A stretch of DNA of 37,642 bases from JAFKKS01 sp039808325 (GCA_039808325.1 JBDHSU010000023.1:1-37642), one strand, 5' to 3'. Numbered from the stretch's first letter, positions 1 to 8,667 are shown. Notes: generated from the letters alone by a model not told the origin. Numbers and translations are program-made.

Positions 1-16
1 CGCGCAGGCCCCCGCC

Positions 17-202
17 ATGCGCCGCGACCGCCGCTGGATCTGGCTCCTGGTCGGCGCCGGCCTCGCCCTGGTGATCGGCGCCAACTGGCATCTCGTCTAC
101 GTCGCCGTCACCTCGCAGCCCGATTGCGTCGCGCATCTGCGCGGCGGCGCCGACGGCGCGGCCGGCTCGTTCAGCGCGGCGAAATCGTCTTGCACTCCCT
201 GA
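17..202 (+). CDS. Small single-span membrane protein next to cbb3 oxidase assembly genes
   Basis: This short reading frame encodes 61 residues. Residues 8-30 form one clear hydrophobic segment, preceded by an Arg-rich N-terminus (MRRDRRW), so it is probably a membrane protein with its N-terminus inside. The tail holds two Cys, in QPDC and SSC. There is no Shine-Dalgarno sequence before the ATG and the frame stays open to the window edge, so the true start may lie outside the window. It sits 29 nt before the DUF2189 gene and in the same direction as fixI-fixS, which suggests one transcript and a role near cytochrome oxidase assembly. I cannot name a family with confidence; the link to oxidase assembly is inferred from position only. 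Confidence 0.55.
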   Translation: MRRDRRWIWLLVGAGLALVIGANWHLVYVAVTSQPDCVAHLRGGADGAAGSFSAAKSSCTP

Positions 203-231
203 TCGCCGCATCGCACCGATGAGGACCTGAC

Positions 232-1056
232 GTGATCGAGCACTCCCAACCTTCGCAGACCATCATCCCACCGGTTGTCTCGCCGCTGCCGGTCGACCGG
301 CGCTGGAACCGCGACCTGACGCCGGCCGACGCTTTCCGCTGGCTGGCGCTGGGGTGGCGCGATTTCTGCAACACGCCGCTGCCCAGCATCGTCTACGGCC
401 TGTTCGTCTTCCTCCTCTCGGCGGCGATCGTCTACGGCCTGTTCAAGTTCGAGCTGGACTACATCCTCTTTCCCGCGCTCGCCGGCTTCATGGTCGTGGG
501 ACCGATCCTCGCGGTCGGCCCCTACGCCAAGAGCCGCCGGATCGCCGAGGGCAAGCCGGTCACGTTGTTCAGCATGATCTTCGTGCGCCCGGCGGCTGGG
601 GCGCAGATCATGTTCACCGGCGTCCTGCTGTGCCTTCTGATGCTGGTGTGGATGCGCGCCGCCGTTATCGTCTACGCGCTGTTCTTCGGGCTGGTGCCGT
701 TTCCCGGCCTCAACCACATCGCGCCAATGCTGTTCGGTACGCCGACCGGCTGGGCGATGCTGATCGTCGGCAGCGTGATCGGCGCGCTGTTCGCGGCGTT
801 CTCGTTCGGCATCAGCGCATTCTCGATCCCGATGCAGCTCGACCAGCGCGTCGACGCGCTGACCGCGATGGGCTCCAGCATGGCGCTGGTCTGGCACAAC
901 ATGGCGGCGATGCTGACCTGGGCCGCGATCATGCTGGCGCTGATCCTGCTCAGCATCGCGACCGGCCTCGTCGGCCTGATCGTCGTGTTTCCGGTGCTCG
1001 GCCATGGTACCTGGCACGCTTATCTCGCGATGCGGCAGGAACGTGCGGCGCCATGA
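232..1056 (+). CDS. DUF2189 domain integral membrane protein
   Basis: The product has 274 residues and resembles DUF2189 proteins, a family of polytopic inner-membrane proteins without a settled function. At least six hydrophobic segments are visible, roughly residues 52-72, 79-97, 123-145, 155-170, 178-200 and 222-255. The N-terminal 40 residues are soluble, with the RDLTPADAFRWLALGWRDF-type start typical of the family. The chosen GTG start at 232 has GAGG about 7 nt upstream. The gene lies between a small membrane protein and fixI, with 31 nt before fixI, so it is probably co-transcribed. Family members are often near cytochrome c oxidase genes (from memory), which fits here. Substrate or partner is unknown. 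Confidence 0.8.
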   Translation: MIEHSQPSQTIIPPVVSPLPVDRRWNRDLTPADAFRWLALGWRDFCNTPLPSIVYGLFVFLLSAAIVYGLFKFELDYILFPALAGFMVVGPILAVGPYAKSRRIAEGKPVTLFSMIFVRPAAGAQIMFTGVLLCLLMLVWMRAAVIVYALFFGLVPFPGLNHIAPMLFGTPTGWAMLIVGSVIGALFAAFSFGISAFSIPMQLDQRVDALTAMGSSMALVWHNMAAMLTWAAIMLALILLSIATGLVGLIVVFPVLGHGTWHAYLAMRQERAAP

Positions 1057-1087
1057 GTCATTTCTCGCTCGGAAATCGGATCGCGTA

Positions 1088-3388
1088 ATGAGCTGCTGCG
1101 CGCCCGGCGTCGAAGCATTCGCCGACGTCGCCGACCATACGGTGGCGCGCGAGGAACTGCTGATGGCCAGCCGCGACCTGGGCGACGGCTTGCGCCAGAC
1201 CGATCTGTCCGTGCCGACGATCCATTGCGGCGGCTGCATCCAGAAGATCGAGCGCACGCTCGACGCCCTTCCCGACGTCGCCCAAGCGCGCGTCAATCTG
1301 ACGGCCAAGCGGGTTGCCATCCGCTGGCGCGGCGACACACCACCGTCGTTCATCGAGGCCCTGAACGGCATCGGCTACGAGGCGCATCTCTACGATCCCG
1401 GCTCCGAGACCGACGGCGCGCTCTCGAAGGAGCTCGTGCGTGCGCTGGCCGTGGCCGGCTTCGCCGCCAGCAATATCATGCTGCTGTCGGTTTCGATCTG
1501 GTCAGGCGCCACGCCGGAAACGCGCGATCTCTTTCATTGGATTTCAGCGCTGATCGCACTGCCGGCGCTCGCTTATTCCGGCCGTATCTTCTTCCGCTCG
1601 GCATGGAGCGCGCTGCGGCACGGGCAAACCAACATGGATGTCCCGATTTCACTGGGCGTTCTGCTGGCTTTCGGCCTCAGCCTTTACGAAACCGCGAACG
1701 GCGGAGCACACGCCTATTTCGACGCATCGGTGTCTTTGCTGTTCTTCCTGCTGATCGGGCGCGCGCTCGACCACCTGATGCGCGAGCGAGCGCGCACGGC
1801 CGTTAAGGGGCTTGCCCGCCTCGCGGCACGCGGAGCGCTCGTGCTGCAAGACGACGGGACACGGACCTACCTTCCTGTCAATGAGATCGCACCGGGGATG
1901 ATGATCCTCTTGGCCGCGGGCGAGCGCGTCCCTGTCGATGGCCGCGTCGTCCACGGCCGTTCCGACATCGACCGCTCCCTGGTCTCGGGTGAGAGCCTGC
2001 CGCAAACGGCGGCTGAAGGGAGCACCCTCCAAGCCGGAACGCTTAATCTGACCGGGCCGCTCACCATCGTCGCGACGGCTGCGGCCCAAGACTCGTTTCT
2101 CGCCGAGATGATGCGCATGATGGAGGCGGCCGAAGGCGGCCGCTCGCTTTATCGCCGCGTTGCCGATCGCGCCGCCCGGCTGTATGCGCCGGTCGTTCAC
2201 CTCGCCGCGCTCATGACCTGCATCGGCTGGCTCATCGTATCCGGCGATCTGCATCGCGCGCTGACCGTCGCCATCGCCGTGCTCATCATCACCTGCCCGT
2301 GCGCGCTCGGGCTTGCCGTGCCGATGGTGCAAGCCGTCGCAGCGCGCAGGCTGTTCGAAAAAGGCATCATGGTGAAGGACGGCAGCGCGCTCGAGCGCCT
2401 TGCCGAGATCGATACCGTGATCTTCGATAAGACCGGCACGTTGACCGTCGGTACGCCCCAGCTCGTCGGCAAGGATATAGCCCCGGAAGTGCTGGCGTTG
2501 GCGGGAGCGCTCGCGGCACATTCGCGCCACCCCTATTCGCGCGCCTTGGCCGCTGCGGCCGCACGCCTGCCTTCGCCCTTCGTCGTATTCGACGAAATAT
2601 CCGAGCAACCCGGCGCCGGCTTGGAAGCGCGTGCCGGCGACACCATCTATCGGCTCGGCCGCGCCGACTGGGCGCTCGCCGCCGATGCCGCAACGAACGA
2701 CAAGGAGCATGAGGCCAGCGTCGTTCTTTCCCGCAACGGTACGCTCGCGGCGATCTTCGACTTCGACAGCCGGCTGCGCGCCGACACCCGCGCCGCCGTA
2801 CAGGCGCTTCGGACGGCCGGCCTCGGCGTGGAAATCGTCTCTGGCGACCGCGACGCGCCGGTACGAGACCTGGCGGCGATGCTGGGCGTTCCGTATCTCG
2901 CGCGCGTCTCGCCGGGCGGGAAAGCTGCGCACGCGGCCGCCCTTGCCTCGGCAGGACATAGAGCGCTGATGGTCGGCGACGGCCTCAACGATGCGCCGGC
3001 CCTCGCCGCCGCGCACGCCTCGATGGCGCCGGCATCCGCCGCCGATGTCGGGCGCAATGCCGCCGACCTCGTATTCTTGCGCGAGAGCCTGCTTGCCGTG
3101 CCGCAGGCGATCAGGATCGCGCGCAACGCCGCGCACCTCGTGCGCCAGAATCTCTGGCTCGCCGTCGTCTACAATGCGATCGCCGTCCCTATCGCGATCT
3201 TCGGCTATGTGACGCCGCTGGTCGCCGCCATAGCGATGTCGCTTTCCTCGATTCTGGTGATGGCGAACGCGTTGCGGCTGAAGAGCGAAGGGCCGGTCGC
3301 ACGCCTCGGCGGGCAGCCGTCACGATTGGCGACGGTCTCTCCCCGCAATATGACGCCGGGCCCGTTTCAAGCGGACATGCACCGATGA
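1088..3388 (+). CDS. fixI: FixI/CcoI copper-translocating P1B-type ATPase for cbb3 oxidase assembly
   Basis: This is a 766-residue heavy-metal P-type ATPase of the inner membrane. FixI/CcoI members move copper across the membrane for maturation of the CuB centre of cbb3-type cytochrome c oxidase. The N-terminal metal-binding domain (about 40-105) carries CGGC at 47-50. The transmembrane ion motif CPC is at 403-405, the phosphorylation motif DKTGTLT begins at Asp447, a SRHPYS nucleotide-binding motif follows, and GDGLND is at 630-635. The actuator loop has SGES in place of the usual TGES. The ATG at 1088 gives the MSCCAPG start typical of FixI; an earlier in-frame ATG at 1004 would overlap the DUF2189 gene and is less likely. 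The stop overlaps the fixS start by 4 nt. fixG and fixH are not directly upstream. Confidence 0.93.
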   Translation: MSCCAPGVEAFADVADHTVAREELLMASRDLGDGLRQTDLSVPTIHCGGCIQKIERTLDALPDVAQARVNLTAKRVAIRWRGDTPPSFIEALNGIGYEAHLYDPGSETDGALSKELVRALAVAGFAASNIMLLSVSIWSGATPETRDLFHWISALIALPALAYSGRIFFRSAWSALRHGQTNMDVPISLGVLLAFGLSLYETANGGAHAYFDASVSLLFFLLIGRALDHLMRERARTAVKGLARLAARGALVLQDDGTRTYLPVNEIAPGMMILLAAGERVPVDGRVVHGRSDIDRSLVSGESLPQTAAEGSTLQAGTLNLTGPLTIVATAAAQDSFLAEMMRMMEAAEGGRSLYRRVADRAARLYAPVVHLAALMTCIGWLIVSGDLHRALTVAIAVLIITCPCALGLAVPMVQAVAARRLFEKGIMVKDGSALERLAEIDTVIFDKTGTLTVGTPQLVGKDIAPEVLALAGALAAHSRHPYSRALAAAAARLPSPFVVFDEISEQPGAGLEARAGDTIYRLGRADWALAADAATNDKEHEASVVLSRNGTLAAIFDFDSRLRADTRAAVQALRTAGLGVEIVSGDRDAPVRDLAAMLGVPYLARVSPGGKAAHAAALASAGHRALMVGDGLNDAPALAAAHASMAPASAADVGRNAADLVFLRESLLAVPQAIRIARNAAHLVRQNLWLAVVYNAIAVPIAIFGYVTPLVAAIAMSLSSILVMANALRLKSEGPVARLGGQPSRLATVSPRNMTPGPFQADMHR

Positions 3389-3540
3389 TGAACTTCTTTT
3401 TCCTTATCCCGATCGCGTTGGCTCTTGGGGCCATCGGCCTCGGCGCGTTTCTCTGGTCGCTCAAGGACGGTCAGTACGAGGATCTCGACGGCGCCGCCGA
3501 GCGCATTCTCTTCGACGACGATTCTCCGCGCCGGTCGTAA
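3385..3540 (+). CDS. fixS: FixS/CcoS cbb3-type oxidase assembly protein
   Basis: This 51-residue gene overlaps the end of fixI by 4 nt (ATGA), which indicates translational coupling. The product starts with one transmembrane segment (about residues 3-25) followed by SLKDGQYEDLDGAAERIL, closely matching the FixS/CcoS family, where a W-x-x-x-x-G-Q-[FY]-[ED]-D-x-x-G pattern follows the membrane span. CcoS is needed to insert cofactors into the catalytic subunit of cbb3 oxidase. A second ATG at 3388 would shorten the protein by one residue. It is the last gene of the operon and faces the 3' end of the E3 gene 28 nt away. No clear terminator hairpin is visible in that gap. Confidence 0.92.
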   Translation: MMNFFFLIPIALALGAIGLGAFLWSLKDGQYEDLDGAAERILFDDDSPRRS

Positions 3541-3568
3541 CGCGCGACTGAGTTCCGTTCGCGACACG

Positions 3569-4960
3569 TCAGATATGCAGCGCCTCGCCGAGCGTCTTGA
3601 AGCTCGCTTCCTGAAATGCCTCGCCGAGCGTCGGATGCGCATGGATCGTGCCGCCGATGTCCTCGAGGCGCGCGCCCATCTCGAGCGCCAGGCCGAACGC
3701 CGCCGATAGTTCGGAGACGCCGGCGCCGACCGCTTGAATGCCAAGGATCAGATGGTTGTCGGCGCGCGCGGTCACGCGCACGAACCCGTCTTCGGCGACA
3801 AGCGTCATCGCGCGTCCGCTCGCCTGGAACGGAAATACGCCGGTTCGGATCTCGTGCCCGGCGGCGCGCGCGGCGGCAGGCGCCAAGCCCACCGAAACGA
3901 TCTCGGGATCGGTGAAACATACCGCCGGAATCGCCATCTTGTCGAAGACGCGGCGTTCGCCGGCGACGATATCCGCCACCATTTCGCCTTGCGCCATGGC
4001 GCGGTGCGCCAGCATCGGCTCGCCCGTGACGTCGCCGATGGCCCAGACGTTGCGCATCGAGGTCGCGCAACGCTCGTCGATCGCGATGAAGGGGCCGCTC
4101 ATCGTGAGATCGAGCTGCTCGAGCCCCCAGCCCTCCGTCAGCGGCTTTCGGCCAACGGCGACAAGAATGGTCTGCGCGCGGATTTCGCGCTTGCCGCCGC
4201 CGACCTCGACGACGAGCGCATCTCCCTTCGTGGATGCCCCGACGGCTTTCGCCTTCGTCAAAACCTCGACGCCAAGCGTCGCCAAACGGCGCGCGACCGG
4301 CCGGGTCAATTCGGCATCGTAAAGCGGCAGGATACGATCGGTCGCCTCGACGACCGTCACTTTGGCGCCGAGCTTCGCGAAGGCGGTCCCAAGCTCGAGT
4401 CCGATATAGCCGGCGCCGACGACGGCAAGCGTCTCCGGCACCCGCGCCAGAGACAGCGCTTCGGTCGATGAAATGACGTTGCCGCCGAACGGCAGCGCCG
4501 ATAGCGGCGTCGGAACGGAACCCGTCGCAAGGATCACGTGCTCGGCGCGGATCGTCTCCGGCCCGGTATCCGTTTCGACACGGCAGGTCTTGCCGTCGAG
4601 CATGACGCCGTGGCCGCGCAGGATATTGACGTGGCTGCGCTTGAGGAGCCCCGCAACCCCGGTATTGAGGCGCGCGACGATGCCGTCCTTCCACGCGATC
4701 GTCTTGGCAAAATCGATCGACGGCTTCTGCACCTTGAGACCGAAGGGCGACACCTTTTCCTGCCGGCGCGCGTGGTCGTAAGCCTCGGCGGCGTGGATCA
4801 ACGCTTTCGACGGAATGCATCCGACATTCAGGCAGGTGCCGCCGACGCGCGTGCGCTCGACCAGCACGGTATCGAGATGGCGTTGGCCGGCCCGAATGGC
4901 GGCGACATAGCCGCCGGGCCCGCCGCCGAGCACCAGAACCTTGGTGGAAATCTCGCCCAT
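3569..4960 (-). CDS. lpdA: Dihydrolipoyl dehydrogenase (E3)
   Basis: The 463-residue product is the E3 component that reoxidises dihydrolipoyl groups on E2, passing electrons through FAD to NAD+. The FAD-binding GGGPGGY is at residues 12-18, the redox disulfide lies in GGTCLNVGCIPSK (Cys43 and Cys48), the NAD-binding GAGYIGLELG is mid-protein, AIGDVTGEPMLAH is the second FAD contact, and the catalytic HPTLGE is at 442-447. The ATG at 4960 puts the Rossmann strand at the usual distance from the N-terminus; a longer frame to 5056 would overlap E2. It is last in the E1 alpha-E1 beta-E2-E3 operon, 7 nt after E2, so it is likely the branched-chain-specific E3 rather than the one for pyruvate dehydrogenase. 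Confidence 0.93.
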   Translation of the reverse strand: MGEISTKVLVLGGGPGGYVAAIRAGQRHLDTVLVERTRVGGTCLNVGCIPSKALIHAAEAYDHARRQEKVSPFGLKVQKPSIDFAKTIAWKDGIVARLNTGVAGLLKRSHVNILRGHGVMLDGKTCRVETDTGPETIRAEHVILATGSVPTPLSALPFGGNVISSTEALSLARVPETLAVVGAGYIGLELGTAFAKLGAKVTVVEATDRILPLYDAELTRPVARRLATLGVEVLTKAKAVGASTKGDALVVEVGGGKREIRAQTILVAVGRKPLTEGWGLEQLDLTMSGPFIAIDERCATSMRNVWAIGDVTGEPMLAHRAMAQGEMVADIVAGERRVFDKMAIPAVCFTDPEIVSVGLAPAAARAAGHEIRTGVFPFQASGRAMTLVAEDGFVRVTARADNHLILGIQAVGAGVSELSAAFGLALEMGARLEDIGGTIHAHPTLGEAFQEASFKTLGEALHI

Positions 4961-4967
4961 CGGAGCC

Positions 4968-6335
4968 TCAGGAGTCGATGAAGATCGCGGCCGGAGTCTC
5001 GAGCAGGCCTTTGACGGCCTGGATGAAACGCGCGGCATCGTAGCCATCGACCACACGATGGTCGAACGACGAGGAAAGGTTCATCATCAAGCGCGGCACG
5101 AACGCATTGTCCTTCCACACCGGCCGCACGACCTGCTTGTTGACGCCGATGATCGCGACCTCCGGGCGATTGAGAACCGGCGTCGTCACGATGCCGCCGA
5201 GCGGCCCGAGCGAGGTGATGGTGATCGTCGAACCGGAGAGCTCATCGCGCTGCGCAAGGCCCGCCCTTGCCGCATCGGCAAGACGCTTCACTTCCGTTGC
5301 AAGGTCCCAAAGGTCGCGCGCCTCGGCATGGCGCACCACCGGCACCATGAGACCGGACGGCGTTTGCGTCGCGATGCCGACATGCACGCCGCCATGTCGA
5401 TGGACGACCTCGGCATCGTCATCGTAGAGCGCGTTCATCTGCGGAAACTCAGGAAGCGTCCGCACGAGCGCCTGGATGAGGAACGGTATGAAGGTCAGTT
5501 TCGGCCGCGCTCCGTCTGCCCGTTTGTTCAGGGCGGCCCGCAGTTCATCGAGCGCCGTGACATCAACCTCCTCGACATAGGAAAAGTGCGCCGCGCGCCG
5601 CTTCGCATCCGCCATCTTCTGCGCGATGCGCCGACGCAGGCCGATGACCTTGACCTCCTCGATGGCCGTGTTGGCGACGCGCGCGCGCCCGGCGGGAGCG
5701 GACTGCTCCCCGCCTCGAATAAAAGCATCGAGATCGTCATGCAGGATGCGGCCTGACGGGCCGGTGCCGCGCACCTGCCGGAGATCAACGCCGGCCTCCA
5801 GCGCGCGGCGGCGCACGGCGGGCGACGCGATCGGCTTTTCCCCCGCGCCACGCGGCAGCCCGACCACGGGCCTGATCGAGGGCGGCGTTCGGTTGGGGCC
5901 GTTGGAAGGTCTTGGCTCCGCGAAGCGGGACTCGCTTTCGTGCCTCGCCGCGGATATCGACTTCACCGCAGACGCTTCCGGCTTCTCCGCTGCCAGTTCA
6001 CGATGCGGCGGTTTCTTTTCATGCTTCGCGTCACCGGGTGCCGTCGCGGCAGGGACGAGTTTCTCCGGCGGCGTTTCCTTGGCTGCCGCTCCGCTCGAAA
6101 CCTCAAGGCGAACGAGTTCCGCCCCGACTGCCAGCATTTGCCCCGCCTCCGCGCCCAGCGCCGTGACGGTGCCATCGACGGGCGACGGGATTTCAACCGT
6201 CGCCTTGTCGGTCATCACCGCGGCAATCGTCTGGTCTTCGCGGACCGCGTCGCCGACCTTGACGTGCCACTCGACGACTTCGGCTTCGGCAACGCCTTCG
6301 CCGATGTCGGGAAGCTTGATGCTGCGAAACGCCAT
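4968..6335 (-). CDS. bkdB: Branched-chain 2-oxoacid dehydrogenase E2 (lipoamide acyltransferase)
   Basis: The 455-residue product is the acyltransferase core of a 2-oxoacid dehydrogenase complex. An N-terminal lipoyl domain (2-80) carries the lipoylation motif TDKA with Lys44. A long Ala/Pro/Glu/Lys linker follows, then a peripheral-subunit-binding domain around residues 175-210 (ASPAVRRRALEAGVDLRQV, GPSGRI). The C-terminal catalytic domain ends with the active-site HRVVDG at 426-431. One lipoyl domain and the gene order argue for a branched-chain complex, which transfers isobutyryl, 2-methylbutyryl or isovaleryl groups to CoA. The ATG directly abuts the E1 beta stop codon with no spacer, so the two are translationally coupled. 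Confidence 0.92.
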   Translation of the reverse strand: MAFRSIKLPDIGEGVAEAEVVEWHVKVGDAVREDQTIAAVMTDKATVEIPSPVDGTVTALGAEAGQMLAVGAELVRLEVSSGAAAKETPPEKLVPAATAPGDAKHEKKPPHRELAAEKPEASAVKSISAARHESESRFAEPRPSNGPNRTPPSIRPVVGLPRGAGEKPIASPAVRRRALEAGVDLRQVRGTGPSGRILHDDLDAFIRGGEQSAPAGRARVANTAIEEVKVIGLRRRIAQKMADAKRRAAHFSYVEEVDVTALDELRAALNKRADGARPKLTFIPFLIQALVRTLPEFPQMNALYDDDAEVVHRHGGVHVGIATQTPSGLMVPVVRHAEARDLWDLATEVKRLADAARAGLAQRDELSGSTITITSLGPLGGIVTTPVLNRPEVAIIGVNKQVVRPVWKDNAFVPRLMMNLSSSFDHRVVDGYDAARFIQAVKGLLETPAAIFIDS

Positions 6336-7349
6336 CTACGCCTCCATCACGGCTTTCAGCGCACGCCCGACGCGTTCGGGGCCGGGGAAGTAATCCCATT
6401 CCTGCGCGTGCGGATACGGCGTATCCCAGCCGGTCACGCGCACGATGGGCGCTTCGAGGTGATAGAAACACGTCTCCTGCACCAGCGCGGCAAGCTCCGC
6501 ACCGAAGCCGGACGTCAGCGTCGCTTCATGCGCGACGACACAACGCCCCGTCTTTCTGACGGACGCTTCGATCGTTTCCAGATCGAGAGGGAGCAACGAG
6601 CGCAGATCGATGATCTCGGCGTCGACCCCCGCCTCCTCGGCGGCGGATTCGGCGACATGCACCATGGTGCCGTAAGCCAGCACCGTGACGGCGTTCCCTC
6701 CCCGCCGCACCGCCGCCTTGCCGAGCGGCACGCGATAGTGGCCATCCGGCACCTCGCCTTGCGGATGCTTCGTCCACGGCGTGACCGGCCGCTCGTGATG
6801 CCCGTCGAACGGGCCGTTATAAATCCGCTTCGGCTCGAGGAAGATCACGGGGTCGTCGTCCTCGATCGCCGAGATCAGCAATCCCTTGGCGTCGTACGGA
6901 TTCGACGGCACGACCGTCTTCAGTCCCGACACATGGGTGAAAAGCGCTTCCGGGCTTTGGCTGTGCGTCTGGCCGCCGAAGATGCCGCCGCCGGTCGGCA
7001 TGCGCACGACGATGGGCGCGGTGAACTCGCCGCCCGAGCGGTAACGGATACGTGCCGCTTCCGACACGATCTGATCGTATCCCGGATACATATAGTCCGC
7101 GAACTGCACCTCGACGCACGGGCGCAGCCCATAGGCGGCCATGCCGATCGCGGCGCCGACGATTCCAAGCTCGCTGATCGGCGCATCGAAGCACCGGTCC
7201 TTGCCGAAACGCTGCTGCAGTCCCTGGGTGCAGCGGAACACGCCGCCGAAGTAGCCGACGTCCTCGCCGAAGACGACGACCGTGTCGTCCCTCTCCATCG
7301 TCACGGCCATCGCATCGCGGATGGCCTCGATCATGGTTCGACGCGGCAT
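6336..7349 (-). CDS. bkdA2: Branched-chain 2-oxoacid dehydrogenase E1 beta subunit
   Basis: The 337-residue product is a transketolase-like E1 beta subunit that pairs with E1 alpha to decarboxylate 2-oxoacids on thiamine diphosphate. Visible family segments include MIEAIRDAM at the N-terminus, GEDVGYFGGVFR (residues around 28-40), the FDAPISELGIVGAAIGMA block that contacts the cofactor, and RMPTGGGIFGGQTHSQS. The C-terminal transketolase domain contains YGTMVHVA and SLLPLD. GYFGGVFR is typical of branched-chain rather than pyruvate E1 beta. The ATG at 7349 lies one base after the E1 alpha stop; a longer open frame extends into E1 alpha but is not credible as an N-terminus. Confidence 0.92.
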   Translation of the reverse strand: MPRRTMIEAIRDAMAVTMERDDTVVVFGEDVGYFGGVFRCTQGLQQRFGKDRCFDAPISELGIVGAAIGMAAYGLRPCVEVQFADYMYPGYDQIVSEAARIRYRSGGEFTAPIVVRMPTGGGIFGGQTHSQSPEALFTHVSGLKTVVPSNPYDAKGLLISAIEDDDPVIFLEPKRIYNGPFDGHHERPVTPWTKHPQGEVPDGHYRVPLGKAAVRRGGNAVTVLAYGTMVHVAESAAEEAGVDAEIIDLRSLLPLDLETIEASVRKTGRCVVAHEATLTSGFGAELAALVQETCFYHLEAPIVRVTGWDTPYPHAQEWDYFPGPERVGRALKAVMEA

Positions 7350-7350
7350 G

Positions 7351-8583
7351 TCAGTAACCCGCCTGCTGGCGCTGCCGCCGCAGATGCGGAGGCATTTCGG
7401 CATAAACGCCTTCGAACATGTCACGCGTCGACGGTCTGGGCCCGGAGTGAAGCGTTCCGTGGGATTCCGCCTCGCGCTGCGCCGTGACGACCTCGTCGAG
7501 GATTTCCGCCTCGCTCTGCTTGTGGCGCTCCACCGACCAGGCCCCACGGAGAATGAGATGCTGCTTAAGCCGCGCAATCGGGTCGCCGAGCGGCCAAGCC
7601 TCGACTTCGGTCTTGGGCCGGTAGGCGGAAGGATCATCGGACGTCGAATGCGCGCCCGCCCGGTAGGTCACATATTCGATCAGCGTCGGACCGAGATTGC
7701 GCCGCGCACGCTCGACCGCCCATTTGGCGACAGCGTAGACGGCAAGATAGTCGTTACCGTCCACCCGCAGCGCGGGGATGCCGAAGCCGTGACCGCGCGC
7801 GGCAAACGTCGCAGCGCCGCCGCGCGCGATGCCTTGGAACGTCGAAATGGCCCATTGGTTGTTGACGATGTTGAGCACCACCGGCGCCCGATAGGTGGAT
7901 GCAAAAACGAGAGCAGCGTGAAAGTCCGACTCCGCCGTCGATCCGTCACCGATCCAACCGGCCGCAATGCGCGTGTCGTGACGGATGGCCGACGCCATCG
8001 CCCAGCCGACCGCCTGAATGAATTGCGTCGCCAGATTTCCCGAGATCGAAAAGAACCCGTACTCCTTCGACGAGTACATCACCGGCAGTTGGCGGCCGTG
8101 CAGCGGGTCCTTCTCGTTGGAGAAGATCTGGTTCATCATATCGACCATCGGGTAATCGCCGGCGATAAGCAGGCCGGCTTGCCGATAAGTCGGAAAATTC
8201 ATGTCGCCCGGCTCGAGCGCCTTGCGGAACGCGGTGCTCACCGCCTCCTCGCCGAGATGCTGCATGTAAAACGACGTCTTGCCTTGGCGCTGCGCCATCA
8301 GCATGCGGGCGTCGAAGGCCCGCAATCGCATCATGTGCCGCAACCCGACAAGCACCTCCTCGTCCGAGAGGAGGCCGGACCACGGCCCGACCGCACGCCC
8401 TTCGTCGTCCAGCACCCGAATGATCGTATAAGCGAGATCGCGAATATCCTCCGGGCGCGCATCCACCTCAGGGCGGCGCACCGAGCCGGCGGCAGGAACC
8501 TCCATATCGGCGAAGGTCGGCGTCCCGCCCGGCCGCACCATGGGCTCGGGGACATTGAGGCTCAGCCGGACACGTGAGGACAT
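7351..8583 (-). CDS. bkdA1: Branched-chain 2-oxoacid dehydrogenase E1 alpha subunit
   Basis: The 410-residue product is the thiamine diphosphate-binding E1 alpha subunit, first gene of the bkd operon. The cofactor motif starts at GDGSTAESDFH and ends with NNQWAIST, the usual GDG...NN pattern with about 30 residues between. It also has the phosphorylation-loop-like segment TYRAGAHSTSDDPSAYR and a 60-residue N-terminal extension seen in bacterial branched-chain E1 alpha proteins. The ATG at 8583 is preferred; an in-frame TTG at 8589 would add two residues. The operon 8583-3569 encodes a whole complex for valine, leucine and isoleucine keto acids, so the pathway yields branched acyl-CoAs and NADH. 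A promoter with a central palindrome lies about 50-85 nt upstream. Confidence 0.93.
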   Translation of the reverse strand: MSSRVRLSLNVPEPMVRPGGTPTFADMEVPAAGSVRRPEVDARPEDIRDLAYTIIRVLDDEGRAVGPWSGLLSDEEVLVGLRHMMRLRAFDARMLMAQRQGKTSFYMQHLGEEAVSTAFRKALEPGDMNFPTYRQAGLLIAGDYPMVDMMNQIFSNEKDPLHGRQLPVMYSSKEYGFFSISGNLATQFIQAVGWAMASAIRHDTRIAAGWIGDGSTAESDFHAALVFASTYRAPVVLNIVNNQWAISTFQGIARGGAATFAARGHGFGIPALRVDGNDYLAVYAVAKWAVERARRNLGPTLIEYVTYRAGAHSTSDDPSAYRPKTEVEAWPLGDPIARLKQHLILRGAWSVERHKQSEAEILDEVVTAQREAESHGTLHSGPRPSTRDMFEGVYAEMPPHLRRQRQQAGY

Positions 8584-8639
8584 GGGCAATCCCGCGAACG
8601 ACCCGGCCGCGCAAGATGCGCTCCGTCAGTGCATGCTAA

Positions 8640-8667
8640 CTTATGACCATCACGATGGTTTTGTAAC
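8640..8667 (-). promoter_or_regulatory. Putative bkd promoter with palindromic operator in the spacer
   Basis: On the minus strand a -35-like GTTACA (8667-8662) and a -10-like CATAAG (8645-8640), each 4 of 6 to the sigma-70 consensus, are separated by 16 nt. The spacer contains the perfect dyad ACCATC-GT-GATGGT (8659-8646). The predicted start of transcription near 8633 leaves a leader of about 50 nt before the bkdA1 ATG. A protein bound to this dyad would block RNA polymerase, so repression is the natural reading. The remaining gap from here to 8850 shows no convincing gene. Confidence 0.45.

Noticed and set aside
1..1087. FNR/FixK-type box (TTGAT-N4-ATCAA) before the fix genes
   Set aside because: I looked for it between the genes and did not see a match; the true operon promoter is likely left of the window.
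97..1371. Long open frame (424 codons) on the minus strand
   Set aside because: It lies opposite the DUF2189 and fixI genes; the translation is low-complexity Arg/Asp/Glu-rich, as expected of antisense frames in GC-rich DNA.
1649..3136. Long open frame (495 codons) on the minus strand inside fixI
   Set aside because: fixI has all P-type ATPase motifs in the other strand; the antisense translation has no recognisable domain.
3471..4820. Long minus-strand frame in a different register from the E3 gene
   Set aside because: The E3 frame carries all FAD, disulfide and active-site motifs; this frame is Arg-rich without family features.
5940..7487. Long plus-strand frame (515 codons) opposite E2 and E1 beta
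   Set aside because: It is the antisense of two well-supported enzymes and is dominated by Arg, His and Asp.
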